Assembly: GCF_022842145.1 (NCBI RefSeq)
Contig: NZ_JALHQD010000004.1
Span: 1 to 64,000 of the forward strand
Length of the DNA: 64,000 nucleotides
Direction of reading: 5' to 3'
DNA from: Tabrizicola sp.
GTDB taxonomy: Bacteria > Pseudomonadota > Alphaproteobacteria > Rhodobacterales > Rhodobacteraceae
In this document: piece after piece, positions 16,178-24,524 of the stretch
Numbering within the stretch: position 1 is the first letter of the stretch
Layout of the letters: every line of letters begins with the position of its first letter
Made by a program: the position numbers and the translations under genes
Notes under the pieces: model-generated
What the model was told of the DNA's origin: nothing
Databases searched by the model: none
Seen by the model: the letters and a program-made list of their open reading frames with translations, nothing else

Positions 16178-17532
16178 AGGGGCGGGCGCTGTGCCGAGTG
16201 GTCGGTGGCACGTTCGAACGCGTGGCCTGCCGCGCAGACCAGGTCCTCGTCGCCGTGCCGCCCGATCAGTTGCAGTCCGAGCGGCAGGCCTGACTCGAAT
16301 CCTGCGGGCAGCGACAGGGCGGGCTGGCCGGTCAGGTTGAACGCGATGGTGCGCATCGGCGTCCAGACGGCGGTCTCGCCGTCGAAGGCCGAGAAGGGCA
16401 GGGCCGGTGCCAGGGTGGTGGCGGTGAGGATGAGGTCGTGGCCGTCCATCGCGGCCAGCATCGCGGCGGTCAGGCGGGTCTGCGCCTGCCGCGCTTTGGC
16501 GACGTCTTCAGCATCCAGCGCGGCACCAAAGGCAAGGCATTGCAGGGTGGGGCGACCATAAGTGCCTGCGTGGTCGCGGATCAGGGCGCGATGTTCCTCC
16601 AGAGCCTCGGCGTGGAGGATCACCGAGGCTGCGGCCTCGAAAGGCGCATAGGCGGGAAGCGTCACAAGGGTGATCTGCGCGCCAAGGAGCGACAGGGTCG
16701 AGGCGGCTTCGTCCATTGCGCGGACCAGGGCAGGATCGGCTTGCGGGTCGTCCGCGAACCAGTCGCGGGCGTAGGCGATCTTCAAGCCGGTGATGGGGTG
16801 ACCGATGCGGGCCGAGGCGGGGCGCCAGTTTTCAGGGTGCTCGGTCAAGGCGTCCAGGGCGAGCGCAACTTCCTCGACCGTTGCGGCAAGGGGGCCGGTG
16901 TGGTCGAGGCTGGGCGACAGTGGAAAGGCCCCGGCGCGACTGACGCGGTCGTAGGTGGGCTTCAGCCCGACCGCGCCGCAATAGGCGGCAGGTGCGCGGA
17001 TCGAGCCGCCGGTGTCGGTGCCGATGGCGAGGCGGACGAGGCCCCCGGCCACGGCGGCGGCGGAACCGGAGGAGGAGCCGCCGGTGATGTGGGCGGGGTT
17101 CCAAGGGTTGCGCGCGCAGGGGTCCGGAAGCGACTGGTCGGGACCGACCATCGCGAATTCGTAGGTCGCGACCTTGCCGATCAGCACGGCACCTTGCGCA
17201 CGAAGGCTGGCAATGGCCGGGGCGTCCGTTTCGGCGATGCGACCGGCGAAGACGCGGGAGCCGGAGGTGGCGGGCTGACCGGCCACGTCGATCAGGTCCT
17301 TCACCGCGATGGGCAGACCGCAAAGCGGGCCAGTGTTCCCGGAGCGCAGGAGCGCGTCGGCGTGGTCAGCCTGTGCCAGCGCATCGGCGGCGATGTGGGT
17401 AAAGGCGTGGACGCGCGGGTTTCGGTCGCTGATGCGGTCTAGAACCGCTTGCGTCAGGTCGAGGGAGGTGAGGGTTCCGGCGCGCAGGGCGGCGGCAGCC
17501 TCGGGCAGGGAGAGGTCGGCAGGGCTGGTCAT
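16174..17532 (-). CDS. Amidase-signature family amidase
   Basis: A 452-residue amidase of the amidase-signature family. The Ser-cisSer-Lys triad is readable: Lys78 ('PIAVKDLIDV'), cis-Ser153 ('ITGGSSSGSA') and nucleophile Ser177 ('IGTDTGGSIRAP'). The spacing matches the family (75 and 24 residues). Such enzymes hydrolyse an amide to acid plus amine or ammonia. Its ATG 17532 overlaps the stop of the 49-residue upstream gene (ATGA). That arrangement is like AtzE with its small partner AtzG, or GatA with GatC. It is the last gene of the transporter-lacI operon, so its amide substrate is probably delivered by that ABC transporter. An upstream extension to 17739 overlaps two genes and was rejected. 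Confidence 0.88.
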   Translation of the reverse strand: MTSPADLSLPEAAAALRAGTLTSLDLTQAVLDRISDRNPRVHAFTHIAADALAQADHADALLRSGNTGPLCGLPIAVKDLIDVAGQPATSGSRVFAGRIAETDAPAIASLRAQGAVLIGKVATYEFAMVGPDQSLPDPCARNPWNPAHITGGSSSGSAAAVAGGLVRLAIGTDTGGSIRAPAAYCGAVGLKPTYDRVSRAGAFPLSPSLDHTGPLAATVEEVALALDALTEHPENWRPASARIGHPITGLKIAYARDWFADDPQADPALVRAMDEAASTLSLLGAQITLVTLPAYAPFEAAASVILHAEALEEHRALIRDHAGTYGRPTLQCLAFGAALDAEDVAKARQAQTRLTAAMLAAMDGHDLILTATTLAPALPFSAFDGETAVWTPMRTIAFNLTGQPALSLPAGFESGLPLGLQLIGRHGDEDLVCAAGHAFERATDHSAQRPPL

Positions 17533-17678
17533 GGTTTGAGGTAGGCTTCTACCTTTGCCACTTCGGAGCGCAGGTGCTGCGCCCCAGCCCAGGCGGCGGC
17601 GAAGGCCTTGGCGTCGAGGGTGAGGCCAAGGGCGGTGAGGCGGGCGCGAAAATCGGCTTTGGTGAAAGCGGCTTTCAT
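17529..17678 (-). CDS. 49-residue AtzG/GatC-like small protein
   Basis: This is a short frame starting MKAAFTKADFRARL and ending EVAKVEAYLKP, almost entirely alpha-helical in character with 'GLTLDAKAFAAAW' and 'AQHLRSEVAKVEAYL' segments. It is locked into the operon: its ATG overlaps the lacI stop and its stop overlaps the amidase start (ATGA at both ends). Small DUF4089/AtzG-type proteins precede amidase-signature enzymes and form a complex with them; the pattern of a helix, a 'GL-LD' turn and a second helix ending in hydrophobics fits loosely. Identity as an amidase subunit is inference from context and pattern; that it is translated is well supported by the double coupling. Confidence 0.65.
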   Translation of the reverse strand: MKAAFTKADFRARLTALGLTLDAKAFAAAWAGAQHLRSEVAKVEAYLKP

Positions 17679-18691
17679 TTCCCGTCACCGTAGCGGCGGG
17701 TGGAGCCGCGAATGATGAGTTCGCCCTGCAACACGACATGCGTCGTTACCGGTTCCTTGGCCGCGATCCAGTCGGTCAGCATCGAGACCGTCTCGGCCAC
17801 CATCACATCGACGCGCTGGCGGAAGCTTGTCAGGTTGTAGGCGGGCCAGGCGGCAGGCGGCACGTCGTCGAAGCCCACCACCGACACGTCTTCCGGCACC
17901 TTCAGGCCGAGCTCGAACCGGAGGACATCCATCACCGCAAAGGCCATATGGTCGTTGGCGACAAAGACGGCATCGGGGCGGCGGGAGGTGGCGAAGATCT
18001 CTCGTGCGGCCGCCTGAGCGGTGCGGTAATCGAAGTTGCCTTCGGCGCGGGCGTAAAGTTCCTTCCCCGCTTCGGCGAGACCTGCGCGGAACCCGGCTTC
18101 GCGGTCGATCTGCGTTGTCGCACCGGAAAAGCCGGCGATGTAGGCGATACGCTGGTGGCCAAGCGAACAGAGGTAATCGGCAAGCGCCTTGCCCCCGGCG
18201 AAGTTGTCAGAGGTGACCGAGCACAGGTTCGGGTCGGCGTGGCCGCGGTTGAAGAGGACGACGGGGATGCCGGTGGACTGGCAGCGCGCGGCGAGGTCGG
18301 AGGACACCGAGACAGAGGCGAGGACGATGCCATCGACCTGATAATCCATGATCTCGCGCACGACCTTGTCGACGTTTTCGGTGGAAACGGGCGCGAGGAA
18401 GATCAGGACGTGGTAGCCGACCTTCTGCAGTTCGACCGACAGGCGTTCCACCATCTCGGGGTAGAAGTAGTTTTCCAGATAGGCGACGACGAGGCCGATG
18501 ATGCGCGACTTGCCGGACTTCATCGCGCGGGCGAGGACATTCGGGCGGTAACCAAGCTGGGTGGCGGCGGCGAGGACCTTGTCGGCGGTTTTCTTCGAGA
18601 CGGAGGAGCCGGGCGTGAAGACGCGGCTGACGGCGGATTGGCTGACCCCGGCAAGGGCCGCGACTTCGAGTGAGGTTACCTTTTCAGCCAT
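17675..18691 (-). CDS. LacI-family transcriptional regulator (regulon 1)
   Basis: A 338-residue LacI-type regulator with an N-terminal helix-turn-helix ('TSLEVAALAGVSQSAVSRVF'), hinge helix 'NVLARAMKSG' and a periplasmic-binding-like sensor domain ('GLVVAYLENYFYPEMVERL', 'VFVANDHMAFAVMDVL', 'VSVVGFDDVP'). ATG 18691 has a GGAGG ribosome site at good spacing; the upstream in-frame start at 18715 does not. It follows the ABC ATPase gene by 57 nt and is coupled to the AtzG-like gene. It is the only LacI-family gene in the 8.7-24.5 kb block, which makes it the likely reader of the TTGCATACGTATGCAA palindromes at the four promoters of this block. Confidence 0.88.
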   Translation of the reverse strand: MAEKVTSLEVAALAGVSQSAVSRVFTPGSSVSKKTADKVLAAATQLGYRPNVLARAMKSGKSRIIGLVVAYLENYFYPEMVERLSVELQKVGYHVLIFLAPVSTENVDKVVREIMDYQVDGIVLASVSVSSDLAARCQSTGIPVVLFNRGHADPNLCSVTSDNFAGGKALADYLCSLGHQRIAYIAGFSGATTQIDREAGFRAGLAEAGKELYARAEGNFDYRTAQAAAREIFATSRRPDAVFVANDHMAFAVMDVLRFELGLKVPEDVSVVGFDDVPPAAWPAYNLTSFRQRVDVMVAETVSMLTDWIAAKEPVTTHVVLQGELIIRGSTRRYGDGK

Positions 18692-18748
18692 TTGCCCTCC
18701 GAGGTGCGGGGGCAAGTCTTGGGGGAGATCGGCGGGGCGGGCAAGGTG

Positions 18749-19789
18749 TCATGGCAGGCGGGTGCCGGTCTTTGCATCGAAGAGGTGAATCTTGTCGGTG
18801 GGGATCGCGACATGGAGGGGCGCGCCGATCCCGATGCGGAAGTCCTTCGGGGCCCGCACCGAGACAAGGGCCGCGCCGATGCGGACCGAGACGAGCGTGG
18901 CGTCGCCGAGAAGCTCCATCGAGTAGACGGGGGCGGTGAGTTGCGCGGGTTCCGCTGACACGCGGACATCCTCGGCGCGGAAGCCCAGGGTGACGGGGCC
19001 CTGGCCGGATGCAGGCACGGCGATGCCCTCGGCGTGGAAGGTGCCGTCGGTGATCTGCCCTTCGATCAGGTTCATGGCGGGGGAGCCGATGAAGCTGGCG
19101 ACGAAGGTGTTGGCGGGGCGGTCGTAGATCTCGGTCGGGGTTCCAAGCTGCTGCACGACGCCGTGGTTCATCACGACGACGCGGTCGGCCAGGGTCATCG
19201 CCTCGATCTGGTCGTGGGTGACGTAGATCGTGGTGCGGCGCAGCGTGTGGTGCAGGTGCTTGATCTGCGCGCGGGTGGAGACGCGGAGTTTGGCGTCGAG
19301 GTTCGACAGGGGCTCGTCCATCAGGAAGGCGTTGGGTTCGCGGACGATGGCACGGGCGAGGGCGACGCGCTGGCGCTGGCCGCCGGAGAGGGCGGCGGGG
19401 CGGCGGTCGAGGAAGGGGCCAAGCTCGACCATCTCGGCGGCTTTCATGACGCGGGCGTGGTGTTCGGCTTGCGGGATGCGGCGGACGCGGAGGGGGAAGC
19501 GGATGTTTTCGTAGACGGTGAGGTTGGGGTAGAGGCCGTAGGACTGGAAGACCATCGAGATGTCGCGGTCTTTCGGCTCCAGCGTGTTGACGATGCGGTC
19601 GCCGATCCAGATCTCGCCTTCGGTCACATCCTCCAGCCCGGCGATCATCCGCATGGTGGTGGTCTTGCCGCAACCCGAGGGGCCGAGAAGGACGAGAAAC
19701 TCGGCGTCGGCGATGTCGAGGCTGAACTTGTCGACGGCGACGTAGGAGCCCCAGCGTTTCGACACGTTCACAAGGCGGATCTGGGCCAT
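18749..19789 (-). CDS. ABC transporter ATPase, MalK/UgpC type
   Basis: A 346-residue CUT1-type ATPase. Walker A 'GPSGCGKTT', Q-loop 'VFQSYGLYP', signature 'LSGGQRQRVALARA', Walker B followed by 'DEPLSNLDAKLR' and switch His 'YVTHDQIEAMTLADR' are all intact, followed by a C-terminal TOBE/MalK regulatory domain ('LGFRAEDVRV', 'VSMELLG'-like strands). It energises the two permeases directly upstream. The start codon is 4 nt past the permease stop. The C-terminal domain could receive inducer-exclusion signals as in MalK, although that cannot be seen here. Confidence 0.92.
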   Translation of the reverse strand: MAQIRLVNVSKRWGSYVAVDKFSLDIADAEFLVLLGPSGCGKTTTMRMIAGLEDVTEGEIWIGDRIVNTLEPKDRDISMVFQSYGLYPNLTVYENIRFPLRVRRIPQAEHHARVMKAAEMVELGPFLDRRPAALSGGQRQRVALARAIVREPNAFLMDEPLSNLDAKLRVSTRAQIKHLHHTLRRTTIYVTHDQIEAMTLADRVVVMNHGVVQQLGTPTEIYDRPANTFVASFIGSPAMNLIEGQITDGTFHAEGIAVPASGQGPVTLGFRAEDVRVSAEPAQLTAPVYSMELLGDATLVSVRIGAALVSVRAPKDFRIGIGAPLHVAIPTDKIHLFDAKTGTRLP

Positions 19790-19792
19790 GGG

Positions 19793-20671
19793 TTATCCTT
19801 TGACGGCGCCGGCGGTCAGACCGGAAACGATCTGGCGCTGGAAGAAGAGGACGAGGAGGAACAGGGGCGCGGTCGCCGAGACGACGGCGGCGACGGCATA
19901 CATCACGTTGCCCTCGTTCTGGATCGAGCCGAGGAAGCTGGCGATCTTCGGGACCACGGTCTGGTTGTCCTGGCTGAGGAGCATCGAGGTCACGGCAAAG
20001 TCGTTGTAGGCCAGGAGGAAGCTGAAGAGGCCGGTGGTGATGACGCCGGGCCACATGACGGGGATGATGACCATCCGGAAGGCCTGGAACCGGGTGCAGC
20101 CGTCAACCATCGCGCTTTCGTCGAGGTCCTTGGGGATCGACAGGAAGAAGCTGTGCAGCATCCACAGGGTGAACGGCTGGTTGATGGCGACGAGGACGAT
20201 GATCGTCGTGGGCAGCACGCCCCAGATGTTCAGCTGGAAGAACGGCAGCATGTAGCCCGAGACGAGGGTGATATGCGGCATGGCGCGGAAGATGAGGGCG
20301 GCGATCAGGATCCAGAAGGCATAGCGGTAGCCGGAGCGGGCGAGGGCGTAGCCCCCCAGCGTGCCGATGGTCAGCGAGATGCAGGTCACCGAAACCGTGA
20401 CGATCAGCGTGTTGACCGCGGCCTTCCAGAATTCGTTCTGCACCCAGGCGCCTTCGTAGCCGGCAAGCGTGAAGGCCGAACCGGTCTGGGCCTGCGTCCG
20501 GGTGCCCTCGATCGCGCTCCACCAGGATTGGCGCGAGAAGAAGTCGGCCTCGACCTTGAAGCTGCCCCAGACGGTCCAGGCGAAGGGAAAGGCGGCGGCG
20601 ATGATCCAGAGCGCGAGGAAAATCAGGATCAGGGCGTTCAGCGCGGCGGGGCGGCGGCTGGCGACGGACAT
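19793..20671 (-). CDS. Sugar ABC transporter permease, MalG type
   Basis: A 292-residue CUT1 inner-membrane permease with about six helices and the EAA coupling loop 'LDESAMVDGCTRFQAFRMVIIP' that docks on the ATPase. The C-terminus 'RQIVSGLTAGAVKG' is typical of MalG-type subunits. The periplasmic segment after helix 1 is longer than usual ('FFSRQSWWSAIEGTRTQ'). It starts 1 nt after the stop of the MalF-type permease, so the two subunits are made together. Confidence 0.9.
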   Translation of the reverse strand: MSVASRRPAALNALILIFLALWIIAAAFPFAWTVWGSFKVEADFFSRQSWWSAIEGTRTQAQTGSAFTLAGYEGAWVQNEFWKAAVNTLIVTVSVTCISLTIGTLGGYALARSGYRYAFWILIAALIFRAMPHITLVSGYMLPFFQLNIWGVLPTTIIVLVAINQPFTLWMLHSFFLSIPKDLDESAMVDGCTRFQAFRMVIIPVMWPGVITTGLFSFLLAYNDFAVTSMLLSQDNQTVVPKIASFLGSIQNEGNVMYAVAAVVSATAPLFLLVLFFQRQIVSGLTAGAVKG

Positions 20672-20672
20672 C

Positions 20673-21704
20673 TTACACCACCTTCTGATTGAACTCGCGC
20701 CAGGTGCGGCGGAGGACGGGGGCGAGAAGGATCAGGACGCCGACGATGGTGATGACCGAGGTGGCGGCGGCAGAGCCGAACAGCTGGGAATCCTGGCCCA
20801 CGAGGTCGTTGAAGACCAGCCAGCTGAGGGAGGTCGCATTCGCCTCGGCCGAGAAACCGACGATCGGCTCGAAGACGCGGAAGTTGTCCATCAGCTGCAC
20901 CAGCGCCACGAAGGTCGCCAGCGGCGCAAGGTGGGGGATGATGACGTGGTGGATCACCTCCCAGCGGGAGGCACCGTCGATCTTGGCGCTTTCGACCGTG
21001 TCCTGCGGGACGGTCTGGAGGCCCGCGTAAAAGACGACAAAGGAGAACGGCCCGTTGGTCCAGACGCCGTAGACCAGAAGCACGATCCAGGTCAGCACCG
21101 GGGACGCGCGCAGCGACAGCGTGGGGTCGCCGGTCAGGCTTTGCAGGCTGGCCCCGAGGATACCCGACGGATTGAACATCCACGACAGGATCAGCGATCC
21201 GATCAGCGGGGTGATGATCATGGGAAGGATCGACACGAAGATCACCGGCCCCTTCCAGAACGACGGCAGCGTGTTCACCGCCAGCGCAATCGCGAAACCC
21301 AGTGCCATGGCCAGGGGTGTGACCAGAAAGCAGAAGGTCAGCGTGAAGATCAGTGCCTTGTAGAGCGGCAGGTTGAAGATCCGGGCGGCAATGTCCGACA
21401 GTCCGTCGTTGTCCGACAGGATCACGGCGATTTCGTCAAAGGCGAGGTGGTTTCGGTTGAGGTAGTTCGAAAACCCCGCGAACTGGCCCAGCGGCCTTTC
21501 GGCCTGCAACCGTTCCATCGCTGCGGTGTCGACCCGCGTCTCGTTCTCACAGCCGAACGGGCCGCAGTTTTCGACGGTGATCAGCACCGCCTCATGCTGG
21601 ACGAAGAGCGACTGCACCACGACCGAGACGATTGGCAGGGTGATGAAGAGCACCATCGCCAGGATCGAAGGAAAGATGAAGGCGAAGAAGGTGCGGTGCG
21701 GCAT
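20673..21704 (-). CDS. Sugar ABC transporter permease, MalF type
   Basis: A 343-residue CUT1 permease. Helix 1 is followed by an unusually long soluble loop of about 75 residues (about 33-110, including 'VENCGPFGCENETRVDTAAM' with two Cys), then five more helices and the EAA loop 'VESAKIDGASRWEVIHHVIIP'. A large periplasmic P2-like loop is reminiscent of E. coli MalF and could contact the binding protein. It is preceded by the binding-protein gene and a strong intercistronic hairpin. Confidence 0.9.
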   Translation of the reverse strand: MPHRTFFAFIFPSILAMVLFITLPIVSVVVQSLFVQHEAVLITVENCGPFGCENETRVDTAAMERLQAERPLGQFAGFSNYLNRNHLAFDEIAVILSDNDGLSDIAARIFNLPLYKALIFTLTFCFLVTPLAMALGFAIALAVNTLPSFWKGPVIFVSILPMIITPLIGSLILSWMFNPSGILGASLQSLTGDPTLSLRASPVLTWIVLLVYGVWTNGPFSFVVFYAGLQTVPQDTVESAKIDGASRWEVIHHVIIPHLAPLATFVALVQLMDNFRVFEPIVGFSAEANATSLSWLVFNDLVGQDSQLFGSAAATSVITIVGVLILLAPVLRRTWREFNQKVV

Positions 21705-21765
21705 CGGCGAATTCCGGGGCTAGGGGGCCAGCGGGACCCCGGGAGGATGCATGCAAGGGAAGGGC

Positions 21766-21796
21766 GTCCGGCCGCAAGATCGTTCAGCGGCCGGAC
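21766..21796 (-). terminator. Intercistronic hairpin after binding-protein gene
   Basis: The arms GTCCGGCCGC and GCGGCCGGAC form a 10-bp perfect stem with an 11-nt loop in the 112-nt gap between the binding-protein stop and the MalF-type permease start. There is no U tract. It would act as an RNA-stabilising or attenuating hairpin that keeps binding-protein mRNA in excess over the permeases. Confidence 0.7.
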
Positions 21797-21816
21797 GAGT
21801 GCGCTGCGACGCGCGC

Positions 21817-23064
21817 TTACTTCAGGAAGCCGCCTTCCTTGGCTGCGGCGTCATAGGCCGCCTTCACGTCGGCGAGGGCCTGGTCAGCCTCTTCCTTGCC
21901 GGCGATGAAGTCGGCGAGTTCGGCCGAAAGCGCGGTGTGCAGAAGGCCCATGTAGGGCTGCATCGGATAGGCGCGTGCGCCGCCGTTCGCGTTGCCGATC
22001 ACGCCAACAGCTGTCGGGCCGGGCTCATAACCGGCGACGAGCCAGGTGGCGACGTTGGGGTTCGCCGCGACGGTTTCGGGGCTGATACCCTTGACCATCG
22101 CCTGGAACGACGCTTCTGCGTCGGCGTCCGAGATGTTCTTGGCGATGGTGAAGCCGTCCCACCACAGCGCCGCGCCCGGGATCGTGCCGCCGCCGATGGT
22201 CGGGGCTGCGGAAAAGCCGGTATTCGCGGCAACCTCGGGGTTGGCCTTGGCCGGATCGGTCGCGGCGCCAGCGAGCGAGCCCCACTGGTTCATGATTGCG
22301 ACATTGCCCGCATCCCAGAGCTTGTTCAGCTCGTTCGCGTCGTAGGTCAGGTAGTCGGGGTTCATGAAGGTGGTCATCGCGCGCATGGTTTCCAGAACCT
22401 TGCGGCCGTTGTCGTTGTCGATGGCCAGCTCTGCCGAGCCGGGCGCAAAGAATTCGTCGCCGGTGCCGAGGTAGAGGTTCACGAATTCGGCTGCGAGGTC
22501 CCAGCCCGGTTTGTTCGAGGCGGCAAGCGGGTAGTCCATCAGCCCGGCGTCCTTGATCGCCTGGGCGGCGGCGAGAACCTCTTCCGTGCTGGTGGGCACG
22601 GCGACGCCGGCCTTTTCCAGGATGTCCTTGCGGTAGAACATGTGCTGGCCGTTGCCCATGAAGGCGATGGCCATGACCTTGCCGTCGATCTTGATCAGCT
22701 GGTTCGGCTGCAGCGACTGGCCGTACTTGGCGACAAGATCATCCAGCGGGCGGATCAGGTCGTCGTTCAGGAGCGGCACGATCGAGTTGTTGGCGACCAC
22801 GGCCACCGTGTATTCCGCCGGGTTCACCGTCAGGGCAGGGCCCTGGATGTTCTTGTGTTCGGCGGTTGCGTTCGCGGTCACGGTGATGTCTGCGGTGGCG
22901 CAGGAGGCAGCGACGTCATTGACGATGCGCAGCGCCTCGAAGTCGTTGGACAGGATGCGGACCGAGCCCGCGCCCTGGATGCCGCAATCGGCAAAGGCGG
23001 TCGAGGCGGTAAGAAGCGCGGCCAGGCTGAGAGCGCCCGCCGCAAAGGTTCTGGTGATCTTCAT
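21817..23064 (-). CDS. Extracellular sugar-binding protein (CUT1, family 1)
   Basis: A 415-residue periplasmic binding protein with a clear Sec signal peptide (cleavage after 'ASTAFA', about residue 25). The mature protein has a family 1 lobe arrangement, with 'KIDGKVMAIAFMGNGQHMFYRKDILEKAG', 'YPLAASNKPGWDLAAEFVNLYLG' and 'WDAGNVAIMNQWGS' typical of sugar or sugar-alcohol binders. It is the first gene of a unit continuing through the two permeases, ATPase, lacI, AtzG-like protein and amidase. The operator at 23167 lies about 100 nt upstream. The ligand is unknown; an amidated or glycosylated compound is suggested by the amidase at the operon's end. Confidence 0.9.
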   Translation of the reverse strand: MKITRTFAAGALSLAALLTASTAFADCGIQGAGSVRILSNDFEALRIVNDVAASCATADITVTANATAEHKNIQGPALTVNPAEYTVAVVANNSIVPLLNDDLIRPLDDLVAKYGQSLQPNQLIKIDGKVMAIAFMGNGQHMFYRKDILEKAGVAVPTSTEEVLAAAQAIKDAGLMDYPLAASNKPGWDLAAEFVNLYLGTGDEFFAPGSAELAIDNDNGRKVLETMRAMTTFMNPDYLTYDANELNKLWDAGNVAIMNQWGSLAGAATDPAKANPEVAANTGFSAAPTIGGGTIPGAALWWDGFTIAKNISDADAEASFQAMVKGISPETVAANPNVATWLVAGYEPGPTAVGVIGNANGGARAYPMQPYMGLLHTALSAELADFIAGKEEADQALADVKAAYDAAAKEGGFLK

Positions 23065-23166
23065 CGTCGTGTCTTCCCCTCTGCTGGCGAAATCTTCGCC
23101 CGTTGACCTGTTGGAGCGGCAGGAGACTCATGGCCCCCATGCTCGGTCTCAAATTCTAAACACGCT

Positions 23167-23182
23167 TTGCATACGATTGCAA
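23167..23182. promoter_or_regulatory. LacI-type operator (regulon 1)
   Basis: TTGCATACGATTGCAA, 14 of 16 positions identical to the consensus palindrome, flanked by AT-rich sequence. It lies upstream of the transporter operon, where a promoter reading leftwards would be expected. Confidence 0.75.
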
Positions 23183-23222
23183 ACATTTATGTCGGGATCG
23201 AATCCCGCGTCGGGAATGCAAA

Positions 23223-23246
23223 CGGCCCGCCAGGTAGGGCGGGCCG
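23223..23246 (-). terminator. Hairpin terminator of the NTF2-like gene
   Basis: Stem CGGCCCGCC / GGCGGGCCG with a 6-nt loop, 21 nt after the NTF2-like stop codon on the minus strand and followed there by TTTGCATTCC. It separates that gene from the transporter operon promoter. Confidence 0.65.
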
Positions 23247-23267
23247 GAATTCCTGCAGATCGCGAGG

Positions 23268-24428
23268 TCAGCTGTCGGGGTTGAGACTTGCCGCCTTGAC
23301 GTCCGCCATCTGGGCCAGCTTGACCTGGACCAGCGCCGAGGCTTCGTCATAGACGCGCCATTCGTCGACGATCTTGCCGTTCTTGTAGTGGAAGTGGGTG
23401 ATGCCCATGATCTGCACCCGCTTGCCGGTCGGCGCGCCGAGGTGGTTCAGGATGCCGTAGCCGATGTGGTGGCCTTCCATGATCCAGCGGACGGCCACCT
23501 TCTCGCCGCCCTCCTCGCAGGGGGTGGAGCAGATGTGGTGGACGGTGAAGGCCGCGTCGGGGATGGAGCCGATCAGGCCCAGCGTCTGGTGGATGATCGC
23601 GGCGTGGCCGTACAGTTCGGCCATCAGGGGGCCGTGGTACTGGGCGGTGGGGGCGTAGACCTTGGCGATGGTGCCCAGCATCTTGCGATTGAAGACATCG
23701 TGCAGCCAGCGCAGCGTGTGGCGTTCGAGGTCGGTCGAGGCGAGGGAGAGGTCCGGTTCGGCCTCGGGCGGGTACTGGCCGATCATGTGGCGGTTTTCGC
23801 CGATATCCAGCGAAACCATGCCCTTGTCGAAGGCGGACTTCGCGATGCGCTCGGCATAACCCTGCACGTCCACGCCCAGTTGCTGCAGGATGGCGGTGGT
23901 GTCGGCGACGACCCATTCGCGGTAGATCTTGTTTTCATAGATCATGCAGTCGGCGACGGTGCGGCTGGTGAACATGCGCCCGGTGGCCGGCCCGAGATGC
24001 CCGTTCTGGCTGTGCCGCCCAGTTCCGGTGACGAGGTGCGAGGTGTAAAAGCCGTCGTCCTCGTTCCCCTTCCAGATCACGTGGGTCGCCATGCCGCGGC
24101 GTTCGGGGAAGGAGACGAGGCGCTGGATCGTGTCGCGGACGACTTCCTCGCGGGTGTAGAGCGTGCCGGTGGTGCCGTAGAGCACGCAGTTGTGCGTGTA
24201 GTGGGAGTAGATCAGGCCGATGTCGCGCTCGTCCCAGATCAGGTGGGTGCAGCGGACGATGTAGTCGACGATGTCGGTGTAGATCGGATCGAAGCCGCGC
24301 ATGGGCTGGGTGCGCTTGGCGTTCTGGGGGGCGAGGTCGGGGTAATCATGTCGCTCGACCTGCAGGACGCGGCCGGTCGTGGCGGGCGTGAGATCGCCAC
24401 CCTTTGGGTTCATCGACTTGTCCGACAT
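23268..24428 (-). CDS. Tandem NTF2/SnoaL-like domain protein
   Basis: A 386-residue cytoplasmic protein with two NTF2-like cone folds. Repeat 1 (about residues 45-180) includes 'DIVDYIVRCTHLIWDERDIGLIYSHYTHNCVLYG'. Repeat 2 (about 225-365) includes 'RWLHDVFNRKMLGTIAKVYAPTAQYHGP' and ends 'THFHYKNGKIVDEWRVYDEASALVQV'. The family includes SnoaL-type cyclases, dehydratases and isomerases and also non-catalytic binders; the conserved His/Asp residues in the cavity permit acid-base chemistry. ATG 24428 is chosen because GGAG lies about 8 nt upstream; ATG 24434 is too close to it. It is a single-gene unit with its own regulon 1 operator, so it belongs to the same catabolic response. The exact reaction is unknown. 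Confidence 0.75.
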   Translation of the reverse strand: MSDKSMNPKGGDLTPATTGRVLQVERHDYPDLAPQNAKRTQPMRGFDPIYTDIVDYIVRCTHLIWDERDIGLIYSHYTHNCVLYGTTGTLYTREEVVRDTIQRLVSFPERRGMATHVIWKGNEDDGFYTSHLVTGTGRHSQNGHLGPATGRMFTSRTVADCMIYENKIYREWVVADTTAILQQLGVDVQGYAERIAKSAFDKGMVSLDIGENRHMIGQYPPEAEPDLSLASTDLERHTLRWLHDVFNRKMLGTIAKVYAPTAQYHGPLMAELYGHAAIIHQTLGLIGSIPDAAFTVHHICSTPCEEGGEKVAVRWIMEGHHIGYGILNHLGAPTGKRVQIMGITHFHYKNGKIVDEWRVYDEASALVQVKLAQMADVKAASLNPDS

Positions 24429-24508
24429 TGTCATCTCTCCACCTGCGCCGCTTCCCGACTCATGGAAAAGCAAAGCATCCTTCCTGATGCCGCAACAAGT
24501 GATGTGTT

Positions 24509-24524
24509 TGGCATACGTATGCAA
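24509..24524. promoter_or_regulatory. LacI-type operator (regulon 1)
   Basis: TGGCATACGTATGCAA, 15 of 16 identical to the consensus and with a perfect central GCATAC-GTATGC palindrome. It sits 81 nt upstream of the NTF2-like start codon. Confidence 0.75.
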
